Origin: Brevundimonas sp. PAMC22021
GTDB lineage: Bacteria > Pseudomonadota > Alphaproteobacteria > Caulobacterales > Caulobacteraceae
Length of the DNA: 64,000 nt
Assembly: GCF_019443405.1 (NCBI RefSeq)
Contig: NZ_CP080376.1
Span: 1,488,001 to 1,552,000 of the forward strand
Reading direction: 5' to 3'
The position numbers and the translations under genes were made by a program. Shown here in pieces: positions 20,202 to 29,255 of the stretch; positions within the stretch are counted from its first letter, which is position 1, and every line of letters starts with the position of its first letter. The notes beneath the pieces are model-generated. The model saw only the letters and a list, made by a program, of their open reading frames with translations, was not told the origin of the DNA and searched no databases.

Positions 20202-20948
20202 ATGTCCATGTTGAGCAAACTGTCCGCCCTGTTCCGCGGCACCGCCCACGAGGCCGGTCAGGCCGTGGTCGACCAGAACGCCCTGCGCATTCTCGACCAG
20301 GAGATCCGCGACGCCGACAACGCCCAGAGCAAGGCGCGTGACGACCTCGCCGGTCTGGTCGCCCGCCGCCGCTCGGCCGAGAACGAGCTCCAGAGCCTGG
20401 GCGACCAGATCGCCAAATACGAAAGCTCGGCGCGCGCCGCGCTCGGTCGAGGCAACAGCGACCTGGCCCGCGAGGTGGCCCAGCGCATCGCCGAACTGGA
20501 AGGCGAAATCACCACTCGTTCGCCCCAGGTCGAGGACATGAAGACGGCCGAAACGCGTCTTCGCCAGACCATCGGCGCCACGGACCAGAAAATTCAGACG
20601 CTGAAGCGCGAGATCGACATCGTAAAGGTCAACGACTCGGTGCAGCGCGCCCAGTCGGCCGTCGCCCTTCAGTCCCAAGGCGCGCATTCGCGCATCGGCT
20701 CGGCCGCCGACAGCCTGCAACGGATCAAGCAGCGCCAGTCCGTTCAGGAAGAGCGGCTGCGGGTCAGCCAGGAGTTCGAGGATCGTCGTACCGGCGCCGA
20801 CCTGGACGCCAAGCTGCGCGACGCCGGCATCCTGCCCGGCTCGTCCAACGCCGACGATGTTCTGGCCCGCCTGACCCAGCAGGAGGTCAAGGTGGTCACG
20901 CCCCAGATCACCCAGCAGGCCGAAAAGTCGCCGGTCGAGCGCGACTGA
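20202..20948 (+). CDS. PspA/IM30 (YjfJ-like) membrane-repair coiled-coil protein
   Basis: A 248 aa protein predicted to be almost wholly alpha-helical coiled coil, with the PspA/IM30 pattern: an amphipathic N-terminal helix (M-S-M-L-S-K-L-S-A-L-F-R-G), the A-L-R-I-L-D-Q-E-I-R-D-A segment and long heptad repeats rich in Gln, Arg and Glu. Family members belong to the ESCRT-III superfamily, polymerise on damaged membranes and keep the proton barrier intact. Unlike classical PspA there is no pspF or pspBC nearby; the neighbours are DUF2170 and a GspS-like ATP-grasp gene 1 bp downstream, as in E. coli yjfIJ...C. Confidence 0.88.
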   Translation: MSMLSKLSALFRGTAHEAGQAVVDQNALRILDQEIRDADNAQSKARDDLAGLVARRRSAENELQSLGDQIAKYESSARAALGRGNSDLAREVAQRIAELEGEITTRSPQVEDMKTAETRLRQTIGATDQKIQTLKREIDIVKVNDSVQRAQSAVALQSQGAHSRIGSAADSLQRIKQRQSVQEERLRVSQEFEDRRTGADLDAKLRDAGILPGSSNADDVLARLTQQEVKVVTPQITQQAEKSPVERD

Positions 20949-20949
20949 C

Positions 20950-22110
20950 ATGGAACGGACGCGACCGACGCCCAGGCCCGGCTGGCAGGCGCTGGCCGAG
21001 CAGGTCGGCTTCACCTGGCACCACGACAGCGGCAAGCCCTATTGGGACGAGTCGGTCGCCTACCGCTTCACCCTGCCCGAGATCGAGGACGGCATCGAAG
21101 CGCCGACCGCCGAGTTGCACGCCATGTGCCTCGATCTTGTGGCCGAGGCGGTCGAGAGCGAGCGGCTGATGACCCTGCTCGACATTCCCGAGGCCTCGCG
21201 GGACTATGTGGCGGACAGCTGGAAGCGCAGCGATCCGTCCCTCTACGGCCGCTTCGACTTCGCCTATGACGGCCAAGGACCGGCCAAGCTGTACGAATAC
21301 AACGCCGACACGCCCACCAGCGTCTATGAAACGGCCGTCTTCCAGTGGCTGTGGCTGGAAGAGCAGATGTCGACGGGCGCCCTGCCCGCCAACGCCGACC
21401 AGTTCAACAGCCTGCACGAGAAGCTGGTCGAGCGTTTTCGCACGATCTTCCCGAACGGCGGGTTTGTGCACTTTTCCTCAGACGCCGACTTCGTGGAGGA
21501 CCGCCAGACGGTTCGCTTCCTCGAAGATCTGGCCAAACAGGCGGGTCTCGATCCGGAGTTCGTGCCCATCGATCACATCGGCCTGAACGCCGACGGCCGG
21601 TTCGTGGACCAGAACAACTATCTGATCCAGGCGATGTTCAAGCTCTACCCGTGGGAGCAGATGCTGCGCGACGACTACGCCGAGCCCCTGCCCCGCGCAG
21701 AGATGACGGTGCTGGAGCCGGCCTGGAAGGCGATCCTGTCGAACAAGGGCATTCTGCCGCTGCTTTGGGAGCGCCACGCCGGCCATCCCAATCTGCTGGA
21801 AGCCTATTTCGAAAGCGATCCCCAGCACGAAAAGCTTGGCTCCTCCTACGTCCGAAAGCCGCTGTTCTCGCGCGAGGGCGCCAACGTCGCCCTGGTGGAC
21901 AAGGGGCGCCGGGCCAAGGTGCTGGAGGGCGGCTACGGCGACCAGCCGCACATCCGCCAGGCCCTGCACGCGCCCCCGCGCTTCGACGGCGCCTACGTCA
22001 TCGTCGGCAGCTGGCTGGTGGGCGACCAGCCGGCCGGCATCGGCCTGCGCGAGGATCGCGGGCGGATCACGCGCAACACCTCCCGTTTCGTGCCGCACTA
22101 CATCGTCTGA
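20950..22110 (+). CDS. glutathionylspermidine synthase-like ATP-grasp ligase (YjfC/YgiC-like)
   Basis: A 386 aa ATP-grasp protein corresponding to the synthetase half of glutathionylspermidine synthase. Visible motifs: Y-E-Y-N-A-D-T-P-T-S (substrate loop), F-S-R-E-G-A-N-V, and the C-terminal G-S-W-L-V-G-D-x-P-A-G-I-G-L-R-E-D. The N-terminal amidase domain of E. coli Gss is absent, as in E. coli YgiC and YjfC, whose substrates are unknown; an amide-bond-forming ligase acting on a peptide or polyamine is the reasonable inference. It begins 1 bp after the PspA-like gene stop, so the two are almost certainly made together. LigD follows 51 bp later and is probably a separate unit. Confidence 0.87.
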   Translation: MERTRPTPRPGWQALAEQVGFTWHHDSGKPYWDESVAYRFTLPEIEDGIEAPTAELHAMCLDLVAEAVESERLMTLLDIPEASRDYVADSWKRSDPSLYGRFDFAYDGQGPAKLYEYNADTPTSVYETAVFQWLWLEEQMSTGALPANADQFNSLHEKLVERFRTIFPNGGFVHFSSDADFVEDRQTVRFLEDLAKQAGLDPEFVPIDHIGLNADGRFVDQNNYLIQAMFKLYPWEQMLRDDYAEPLPRAEMTVLEPAWKAILSNKGILPLLWERHAGHPNLLEAYFESDPQHEKLGSSYVRKPLFSREGANVALVDKGRRAKVLEGGYGDQPHIRQALHAPPRFDGAYVIVGSWLVGDQPAGIGLREDRGRITRNTSRFVPHYIV

Positions 22111-22161
22111 TCCAACCTTGGCCTTCGTGCGTTCCGTGACTCCTCAACGGAGCGGGCGGCC

Positions 22162-24714
22162 ATGCGCGGCGAACTGGATACCTACAAGGCCAAGCGGAAC
22201 TTCTCAGCCACGCCCGAGCCGGAAGGGCGCAAAGGATCGTCCAAGGCCGCGACCCGCCGCTATCTGATCCAGCGGCATGCGGCCACGCGCCTGCACTACG
22301 ACTTCCGCATCGAGCACGACGGCGTGCTGAAATCCTGGGCGGTGACCAAGGCTCCGTCGCGCGACCTGAAGGTCAAGCGACTGGCGGTCGAGGTCGAGGA
22401 CCATCCGCTGGATTACGGATCGTTCGAGGGGACCATCCCCAAGGGCAACTATGGCGCCGGCACGGTGCAGATGTGGGACACCGGATCGTGGGAGCCGCAG
22501 GAGCCGGACCTCGACGCCGCCTTCGCCAAGGGCCAGATCAAGATGGTGCTGCACGGCGAGCGCCTGCAGGGCAAATGGGCCCTGATCCGCATGAAGACTG
22601 ATCGCGGCAAGCCATCGAAGCGCAACAACTGGCTGCTGATCAAGGAACGCGACGACTTCACTGTCGAAGGCGAAGGCGACGCCCTGATGGAGATCGACAC
22701 CTCCATCACCACGGGCCGCACCCTGGCCGAGATCACGGAAGGCGCGCCGCCGCATACGTCCGCTTCGACCAAGACCGCCGCCAGGCCGAAAAAGACGCGC
22801 GCAGCCAGAGCCGCGACCTCATCCGGTCCGCGCGACTTCCTGCCGATCCAATTCGCCAAGGTCGTGGACCATCCGCCGCCCGCAAAGGGGTGGGCCCACG
22901 AGATCAAGTTCGACGGCTATCGCATCCAGATCGGCGTGGGCGGCGGCCGCGCAACCATGCGGACCCGAAAGGGTCTGGACTGGAGCGACAAGTTCCCGGT
23001 CTTGGCCACGCAGGCGGCGTCCTGGCCGGAGGGGGTCGTCGACGGAGAACTCTGCGCCCTGGGCGACGAGGGCACGCCCGACTTCTCCGCGCTTCAAGCC
23101 GCGATATCGGACGGCAAGACCGACCGCCTTATCTACTTCGCCTTCGACCTGCTGTTCGATGGCGATGAGGATCTGCGCGATCTGCCCCTGTCACACCGCA
23201 AGGCGCGGCTGCAGGCCTATGTCGACCGTGTGGGCGATACCGGCCCCAACCTGCGTTTCGTCGAGCATTTCGCCTCATCCGGCGAGGCGGTGCTGAAAAG
23301 CGCCTGCCGCATGGAGCTGGAAGGCGTCATCTCCAAGAAGCTGGACGACCCTTACCGCGCGGGCCGCACCGCCTCCTGGGTCAAGTCCAAGTGCCGCGGG
23401 CGCGACGAGGTGGTGATCGGCGGCTGGTCGTCGGAAGGCGGCGCCCGGCTGCGCTCCCTGCTGGTCGGCGTGCGCGAGGGCGATGGCCTGCGCTACATGG
23501 GCCGCGTCGGGACCGGTTTCTCGGCTGAACTGTCCAAGACGCTGCTCCCTGCGCTGAAGGCGCAAGCCTCGGACGACAATCCCTTCACCGGCAAGACCGC
23601 GCCCCGCCGTGGCCGCGACATCCACTGGCTGAAACCTGTGCTGGTCGCCGAGATTGAGCACGGCGGCATCACCGAAGGCGGCAATGTGCGCCAGGCCGCC
23701 TACAAGGGTCTGCGCGAGGACAAGACGGCGGCCGAGGTCACGGCCGAACCGCAGGCTCCCGCCAGCGCGCCCAAGGCCGCGAAAGCGCCGATCGCCGCAA
23801 AGCCGCGTGGCAAGGAAAAGGTCATCGTCGCGGGCGTGACCCTGTCCAATCCCGACAAGGTGCTGTGGCCCGAGCATGACGGACAGAGGGCCATCACCAA
23901 GGCCGACCTCGCCCGCTACGTCGAGGCGGCGGCCGAGCGCATCCTGCCGCACGTCGCCGACCGACCGGTCTCCATCATCCGGGCGCCCGAGGGCGTGGGC
24001 GGCGAAACCTTTTTCCAGCGCCACGCCATGCCGGGCCACAATCCGCGCCTGAAGCTGATCGACGTCAAGGAGCGCAAGCCTTACGTCGCGGTGGCCGATG
24101 TCGGCGGTCTGGTCGCCGTCGCCCAATCCGGCGGGCTGGAACTGCATCCCTGGGGCTGCAAGCCTGGCGATCCCGAAACGCCCGAGCAGATCACCTTCGA
24201 TCTGGACCCGGATGAGGGGCTGAACTTCGACGACGTGATCGAAGCCGCTTTGCTGCTGAAGCCGCGTCTCGAGGCGCTGGGCTTTGCGGCCTTCGTGAAG
24301 ACCACAGGCGGCAAGGGCCTGCACGTCGTCGTGCCCATCAAGACCGACGCACGCAGCCGCATCGAATGGGACGGGTGCAAGGCCCTCGCCAAGGCCGTGT
24401 CGGAAGCCATGCGCCGCGAGCACCCCGAACGCTTCACCACCACCCTGGCCAAGAAGGCGCGCGGGGGAAAGATCTTCCTCGACTACCTGCGCAACGGCCG
24501 CATGGCCACGGCCGTCGCGCCCTGGTCGCCCCGCGCCCGCCCCGGCGCCGGCATCGCCTTTCCCCTGTCGTGGAGCCAGGTGAAACCCGGGCTGGACCCG
24601 CGCGCCTACACCCTGCTCACCGCACCCGCCCTCTTGAAAAAGGCCGATCCGTGGAAGGACTTCCGAGCCTCGGCCGCCTCGGCGCGCCCCGCGATGAAGA
24701 CGCTGGGCGTCTGA
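22162..24714 (+). CDS. ligD: multifunctional non-homologous end-joining DNA ligase LigD
   Basis: LigD processes and seals double-strand breaks with Ku. The 850 aa protein has the Pseudomonas-type order: 3'-phosphoesterase domain (about 25-190; R-H-A-A-T-R-L-H-Y-D-F-R and G-T-I-P-K-G-N-Y-G-A-G-T-V), ATP-dependent ligase domain (about 220-530; adenylated Lys249 in E-I-K-F-D-G-Y-R, D-G-E-L-C-A-L, E-G-V-I-S-K-K), and primase-polymerase domain (about 555-850; L-S-N-P-D-K-V-L-W-P, metal-binding D680-L-D-P-D684). Ala/Lys/Pro linkers join the domains. The ATG has ACGGAGCGGGCGGCC upstream. Ku is encoded 222 bp downstream on the opposite strand. Confidence 0.96.
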   Translation: MRGELDTYKAKRNFSATPEPEGRKGSSKAATRRYLIQRHAATRLHYDFRIEHDGVLKSWAVTKAPSRDLKVKRLAVEVEDHPLDYGSFEGTIPKGNYGAGTVQMWDTGSWEPQEPDLDAAFAKGQIKMVLHGERLQGKWALIRMKTDRGKPSKRNNWLLIKERDDFTVEGEGDALMEIDTSITTGRTLAEITEGAPPHTSASTKTAARPKKTRAARAATSSGPRDFLPIQFAKVVDHPPPAKGWAHEIKFDGYRIQIGVGGGRATMRTRKGLDWSDKFPVLATQAASWPEGVVDGELCALGDEGTPDFSALQAAISDGKTDRLIYFAFDLLFDGDEDLRDLPLSHRKARLQAYVDRVGDTGPNLRFVEHFASSGEAVLKSACRMELEGVISKKLDDPYRAGRTASWVKSKCRGRDEVVIGGWSSEGGARLRSLLVGVREGDGLRYMGRVGTGFSAELSKTLLPALKAQASDDNPFTGKTAPRRGRDIHWLKPVLVAEIEHGGITEGGNVRQAAYKGLREDKTAAEVTAEPQAPASAPKAAKAPIAAKPRGKEKVIVAGVTLSNPDKVLWPEHDGQRAITKADLARYVEAAAERILPHVADRPVSIIRAPEGVGGETFFQRHAMPGHNPRLKLIDVKERKPYVAVADVGGLVAVAQSGGLELHPWGCKPGDPETPEQITFDLDPDEGLNFDDVIEAALLLKPRLEALGFAAFVKTTGGKGLHVVVPIKTDARSRIEWDGCKALAKAVSEAMRREHPERFTTTLAKKARGGKIFLDYLRNGRMATAVAPWSPRARPGAGIAFPLSWSQVKPGLDPRAYTLLTAPALLKKADPWKDFRASAASARPAMKTLGV

Positions 24715-24746
24715 TCCGCTAGGCTGGTCTCGCTCAGGAGACGATC

Positions 24747-24929
24747 ATGGCGGGCTTGAAGGATAAACGCGGCTTCATCGACAAGGACCGCCTGGACCTG
24801 TCCGAGCGTCAGGCCGTCGAATACTGGATGAAGCGGTGGGGCGTCACACGCGACCAGATCACCGCCGCCCACCGCAAGGTCGGCCGCATGACCAAGGACA
24901 TCGCGGCCGAACTGGGCAAGAAGCGCTAA
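24747..24929 (+). CDS. DUF3606 small protein
   Basis: A 60 aa basic protein with the DUF3606 layout: D-K-D-R-L-D-L-S-E-R-Q-A-V-E-Y-W-M-K-R-W-G-V-T-R-D-Q then A-x-x-K-V-G-R and a helix ending in L-G-K-K-R. It looks like a small three-helix protein; function unknown. It starts 32 bp after ligD with CAGGAGACGATC as a strong ribosome binding site and is probably in the ligD transcript, ending 7 bp short of the convergent ku gene. DUF3606 genes are often seen near stress genes, but no role is proven. Confidence 0.8.
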   Translation: MAGLKDKRGFIDKDRLDLSERQAVEYWMKRWGVTRDQITAAHRKVGRMTKDIAAELGKKR

Positions 24930-24936
24930 GCGGCGA

Positions 24937-25848
24937 TCAGGCCGCCTTCTTCCCCGCCGTTGTCTTTTTCGCGCGCGCCTTCTTGGCTGCAGGTTTCTCG
25001 GGTTCTGCCTTTTCAGAGGTCGAGCTCTTCGTGGCGGTCTTCTTGGCGGGCTTCTTTGCAGCGCCGCCGCTGGCCGAGCCCTGCAGGCTGGCGCGAAGCG
25101 CCGCCATCAGGTCGATGACGTTGGTGTCGTCGGGCTCGGGGGCCTCGACCACGCCCTTGCCGCCTTTCTGCTTGGCCTTGATCATCTCGCGCAGCGCATC
25201 GTCGTAGCGGTCGGTGAAATCGGCGGGATCGAAGTCGCCTTCCTTCTGGCCGATAATGCGGGCGGCGATATCGACCATGTCCTTGTCGGCCTTGACCGAG
25301 GGAATGTCGTCGAAATAATCGTCGGCGGCGCGCACCTCGTCGTGCGCGCGCAGGGTGTAGGCGATCAGGCCCTTGTCGCGCACCTCCAGCGCCAGTTGCC
25401 GCTCGCGCCCGCGCAGCACCAGGCAGCCCAGCGCGATCTTGCCCGCCGACTTCATCGCCTCGCGGATCACCGCGAAGGCCTCGGCCCCCACGCCCTTTTC
25501 CGGCACGATGTAGAAGGGGTCGTCCCAGTACAGGCGGTCGATCTCGTGCTCGTCGACGAACTTGTCGATCGAGATGGTGCGGGTGCTTTCCAGCTTCACC
25601 TTGTCGAAGTCGGCGTCGTCGAACAGCACGTATTCGTCCTTGGACACCTCATAGCCCTTGACCAGCTCGCTGCGCTCGATCGGCCCGGTGTCCGGATCGG
25701 TCGGCACCATGCGGATGCGGTTGTTGGTCTCGGGGTTGATCAGGTGAAAGCTGATGTCGTTGGTCTTGGTCGTGGCCGTGTACATCGCGACCGGACAGGT
25801 CACGAGCGACAGCTTCAGATGCCCTTGCCAGGTAGGACGCGCGGCCAT
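24937..25848 (-). CDS. ku: Ku, end-binding protein of non-homologous end joining
   Basis: Bacterial Ku forms a homodimeric ring on DNA ends and recruits LigD. The 303 aa protein begins with the family N-terminus (W-x-G-H-L-K-L-S-L-V-T-C-P-V), has the L-I-N-P-E-T-N-N-R-I-R-M motif, the Y-x-x-D-P-F-Y-I-V-P stretch and L-x-L-R-G-R-E-R-Q-L, and ends in a Lys/Ala-rich tail (from about residue 260) that probably binds DNA and LigD. Length is usual. It is convergent with ligD-DUF3606 and lies downstream of the dnaE2 cassette on the same strand, 53 bp away. Confidence 0.95.
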   Translation of the reverse strand: MAARPTWQGHLKLSLVTCPVAMYTATTKTNDISFHLINPETNNRIRMVPTDPDTGPIERSELVKGYEVSKDEYVLFDDADFDKVKLESTRTISIDKFVDEHEIDRLYWDDPFYIVPEKGVGAEAFAVIREAMKSAGKIALGCLVLRGRERQLALEVRDKGLIAYTLRAHDEVRAADDYFDDIPSVKADKDMVDIAARIIGQKEGDFDPADFTDRYDDALREMIKAKQKGGKGVVEAPEPDDTNVIDLMAALRASLQGSASGGAAKKPAKKTATKSSTSEKAEPEKPAAKKARAKKTTAGKKAA

Positions 25849-25901
25849 GGTGTGTCTCCGTTCACCCGCTCAACGTGGATCCGCGCCCGGCGGTTTCGCG
25901 C

Positions 25902-28900
25902 TTAGTGGAAATCGCGCGATCCCGGCAGGATGCGAACATCGCGCGGATGCTTGCCGGTGGGCGAACGCGGTCCTTGCGGGTATTTCACGGCGTCGGCGCG
26001 CGACAGCTGCACCTCCAGGTCATAGTCCTCCGACAGCCGGCGCAGCTCGGACGAGCGATCCACGACGCGGCGCACCATGACGTGCATGACGCCCTCGATG
26101 CTCTTCTCCACCGTGCCCTCCACCTCCATCAGGCGAGCGGCCATGACCTCGCGGCGATAGGTCTCGAACAGGCGCGCCCACAACAGCACGTTCACGATCC
26201 CGGTCTCGTCCTCCAGGGTGACAAAGATGGCGTTGCCCGATCCCGGCCGCTGACGCACCAGCACCACGCCTGCGGCGCGGATCAGGGCGCCGTGCTTTTT
26301 CGCCTCGGCCTCGGCGGCGCTCAGCACGCCCTCGGACCGGAACACCGGCCGCAGGATCTGCATCGGATGCCCTTTCAGCGACAGTCGCGTGGTCTGGTAG
26401 TCGGTGGCGATGTGCTCGCGCAGCGGCATCAAGGGCAGGTTGGCCGCCGCCTCCTCCCCCAGTTCGCGCGCACCCCGGGCGACGGCCGCCTGGAACAGCG
26501 GCAAGGGCGCGTCGTCCGGCAGGCGCCGCACGGCCCACAGCCCCTCGCGTCGGTCCAGCCCCAGCGAGCGAAAGGCGTCCGCATCCGCCAGCTTGCGCAT
26601 GGCCCCGGCCGGCAGACCCGCCCGCCGCGCCATCTCCTCCACGTCGCGATAGGGCCGATCCCGCGCCGTGGTCAGGTCACCGGCCCAATCCTGTCTGAAC
26701 CCGTCGATCTGGCGAAATCCCAGCCTCAGCGCCAGACCGGCCTCGCCCGGCTCCAGGCTGTTGTTCCAGCCGCTGTGGTTCACGTCGATAGACCGCACCT
26801 CGACCCCATGCTCCTGCGCATCCCGCACCAGCTGGGCCGGCGCATAGAAGCCCATCGGCTGGCTGTTCAGCAGCGCACAGCAGAACACCGCCGGCTGGTG
26901 ACATTTGATCCAGGCCGAGATGTAGACCAACCGCGCGAACGACACCGCGTGGCTCTCGGGAAAGCCATAGGAGCCGAAGCCCTTGATCTGATCGAAACAG
27001 CGCTGGGCGAAGGCGCGATCATAGCCGCGTTCGACCATCTTCTCGACCATCAGGCTTTCAAAGCTGTCCAGCTTCCCTTCGCCCTTGAACGTCCCCATGG
27101 CCTTTCGCAGGCCGTTGGCCTGAACGGAAGAGAAGTCTGCCGCGATCATGGCGATCTTCATCGCCTGCTCCTGGAACAGCGGCACACCCAGCGTGTCCTT
27201 CAAAATGTGCTTCAGCTCGTCAGCATCGTGCGGCGAAGAAGGACTGGGGTACTCTGGCTCTTCAAGCCCGTTCCGCCGGCGCAGATAGGGGTGGACCATG
27301 TCGCCCTGAATCGGGCCGGGGCGTACGATGGCGACCTGGATCGCCAGGTCGTAGAAACGCTCGGGCTTCAGACGGGGCAGCATGTTGATCTGAGCCCGGC
27401 TTTCCACCTGGAAGACGCCGATGGAGTCGCCGGTCTGCAGCATCTCGTAGACCTGCGGGCACTCGTGCGGGACGGTGTCCAACGCCAGATCGCTGTCGCA
27501 ATGCTCCGCCATCAGGTCGAACGCCTTTTTGATGCAGGTCAGCATGCCAAGCGCCAGCACATCGACCTTCATCAGGCGCAGTTCGTCGATGTCGTCCTTG
27601 TCCCATTCGATAAAGGTTCGGTCGGGCATGGCGGCGTTGCCGATGGGGACCAGTTCGTCGAGCCGGTCCTGCGTCAGCACAAAGCCGCCGACGTGCTGCG
27701 ACAGGTGGCGCGGAAAGCCCAGCAGCCGCCGGGTCATGACCACTGCGCGCTTCAGCATGGGATTTTTTGGGTCCAGCCCCGCCTGGACCACACGTGCGTC
27801 CGGCAGATCGCGCCCGAAACTGCCCCATTCGCCGCCCGCCAGCCGCGCCGTCACATCCTCGGTCAGGCCCAGCGCCTTGCCCACCTCGCGGATGGCGCTG
27901 CGGGGGCGATAGCGGATCACGGTGGCGGCGATCCCCGCCCGATGCCGGCCATAGCGTTCATAGATGTGCTGAATCACCTCCTCGCGCCGCTCGTGCTCGA
28001 AATCGACGTCGATGTCGGGCGGCTCCTTGCGGTCAGCCGACAAGAAGCGTTCGAACAGCAGGTCATGATGTTGGGGATCGACCGAGGTGATCCCCAGGAC
28101 GTAGCAGACGGCCGAGTTCGCCGCCGATCCCCGCCCCTGGCACAGGATGCCCCTGCTGTTGGCGAACAGAACGATGTCGTGGATGGTCAGGAAGTAGTGG
28201 GCCAGTTCCTCGGCAGCGATGAAATCCAACTCCTTGGCCAGCAAGTCTCGGACCTTGGCGGGCGCGCCGTCCGGATATTTCCGAGCCGCGTAGGTCTTCA
28301 CCAGATGCTCGAGATGGCCTTGGGCGGTTGATCCCGGCGGCACGGGCTCCTCAGGATAGTTGTAGCTGAGTTCGCCGAGGTCGAAGGCGACGCGCGCCAA
28401 GAAATCCTGTGTCTCGGCAACCGCTTCCGGCGCGTCCTTGAACAGGCGCATCATCTCCGACGCCGGCTTCAGATGACGTTCGGCGTTGTCCTTCAGCCGG
28501 CGGCCGGCCTCATGGATCACGGTCTTTTCGCGGATACAGGTCAGCACGTCCTGCACGTCACGCTCGACCGGGTCGTGATAGAGGACGTCGTTTGTCGCCA
28601 GCAGAGGGATGTCCCACCGCTGCGACAAAGTCCTGATCCGCATCAGCCGACGCCGGTCGTCGCCCCGCCTGTGCATGGTCGCGCCCAGCCAGACAGCGCC
28701 GGGCGCGGCCTCAGCTAACCGTTCCAGCACCGCGTCCAGTCCATCCAGCCGACGCGGCGGCATGACCACCAGCAGCAGCCCTTCCGGCGCGGCGCATAGA
28801 TCACGCAGCCCGATCTCGCATTCGCCCTTCTTCGCCCGCCTGTTTCCCAGCGTCAGCAGGCGGCACAACCGGCCCCAGCCCTGGCGGTCTTCGGGATAGG

Positions 28901-29255
28901 CCAGGATGTCGGGCGTTCCGTCGTTGAACCGCAGGCGCGCGCCCAGGATCAGCTTGAACGTCGCGGCGCGTCGCTTGACCTCTTCGCGGTCGATGTGGGC
29001 GAAGGCGGGGTTGTCGACCCAGACGATCTCGCCCAGGCCGCCGGCCTCGTGCACCTTTTCCGGCGCCCAGCCCTCTTCACGGAACAGCTTCAGCGCGCTC
29101 CAGGCCCGCACCACTCCGGCCAGGGTGTTGCGGTCGGCCAGGCCCATGCCCGTGTGGCCGCGCAGGATGGCGCTGAGCACCAGTTCCTTGGGATGCGACG
29201 CTCCCTCCAGAAAGGAGAAGTTGCTGCGCGTCGCCAGTTCGGCATAGGCGCTCAT
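25902..29255 (-). CDS. dnaE2: error-prone DNA polymerase DnaE2
   Basis: DnaE2 is a C-family polymerase that performs mutagenic translesion synthesis with ImuA and ImuB. The 1117 aa protein has the PHP domain at the N-terminus (Y-A-E-L-A-T-R-S-N-F-S-F-L-E-G-A-S-H-P), the palm catalytic acids in P-D-I-D-V-D-F-E-H, the F-P-E-S-H-A-V-S-F-A motif, and a C-terminal OB fold. It is shorter than replicative DnaE (about 1150-1180 aa) and lacks the tau-binding tail, as expected for DnaE2. Its ATG overlaps the imuB stop by 4 bp, the standard layout of the cassette. It is last in the LexA-controlled operon. Confidence 0.96.
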   Translation of the reverse strand: MSAYAELATRSNFSFLEGASHPKELVLSAILRGHTGMGLADRNTLAGVVRAWSALKLFREEGWAPEKVHEAGGLGEIVWVDNPAFAHIDREEVKRRAATFKLILGARLRFNDGTPDILAYPEDRQGWGRLCRLLTLGNRRAKKGECEIGLRDLCAAPEGLLLVVMPPRRLDGLDAVLERLAEAAPGAVWLGATMHRRGDDRRRLMRIRTLSQRWDIPLLATNDVLYHDPVERDVQDVLTCIREKTVIHEAGRRLKDNAERHLKPASEMMRLFKDAPEAVAETQDFLARVAFDLGELSYNYPEEPVPPGSTAQGHLEHLVKTYAARKYPDGAPAKVRDLLAKELDFIAAEELAHYFLTIHDIVLFANSRGILCQGRGSAANSAVCYVLGITSVDPQHHDLLFERFLSADRKEPPDIDVDFEHERREEVIQHIYERYGRHRAGIAATVIRYRPRSAIREVGKALGLTEDVTARLAGGEWGSFGRDLPDARVVQAGLDPKNPMLKRAVVMTRRLLGFPRHLSQHVGGFVLTQDRLDELVPIGNAAMPDRTFIEWDKDDIDELRLMKVDVLALGMLTCIKKAFDLMAEHCDSDLALDTVPHECPQVYEMLQTGDSIGVFQVESRAQINMLPRLKPERFYDLAIQVAIVRPGPIQGDMVHPYLRRRNGLEEPEYPSPSSPHDADELKHILKDTLGVPLFQEQAMKIAMIAADFSSVQANGLRKAMGTFKGEGKLDSFESLMVEKMVERGYDRAFAQRCFDQIKGFGSYGFPESHAVSFARLVYISAWIKCHQPAVFCCALLNSQPMGFYAPAQLVRDAQEHGVEVRSIDVNHSGWNNSLEPGEAGLALRLGFRQIDGFRQDWAGDLTTARDRPYRDVEEMARRAGLPAGAMRKLADADAFRSLGLDRREGLWAVRRLPDDAPLPLFQAAVARGARELGEEAAANLPLMPLREHIATDYQTTRLSLKGHPMQILRPVFRSEGVLSAAEAEAKKHGALIRAAGVVLVRQRPGSGNAIFVTLEDETGIVNVLLWARLFETYRREVMAARLMEVEGTVEKSIEGVMHVMVRRVVDRSSELRRLSEDYDLEVQLSRADAVKYPQGPRSPTGKHPRDVRILPGSRDFH

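Noticed and set aside
25875..28331. 818-codon open frame antisense to dnaE2
   Set aside because: A shadow of dnaE2, rich in His, Gln and Arg with no recognisable motif.
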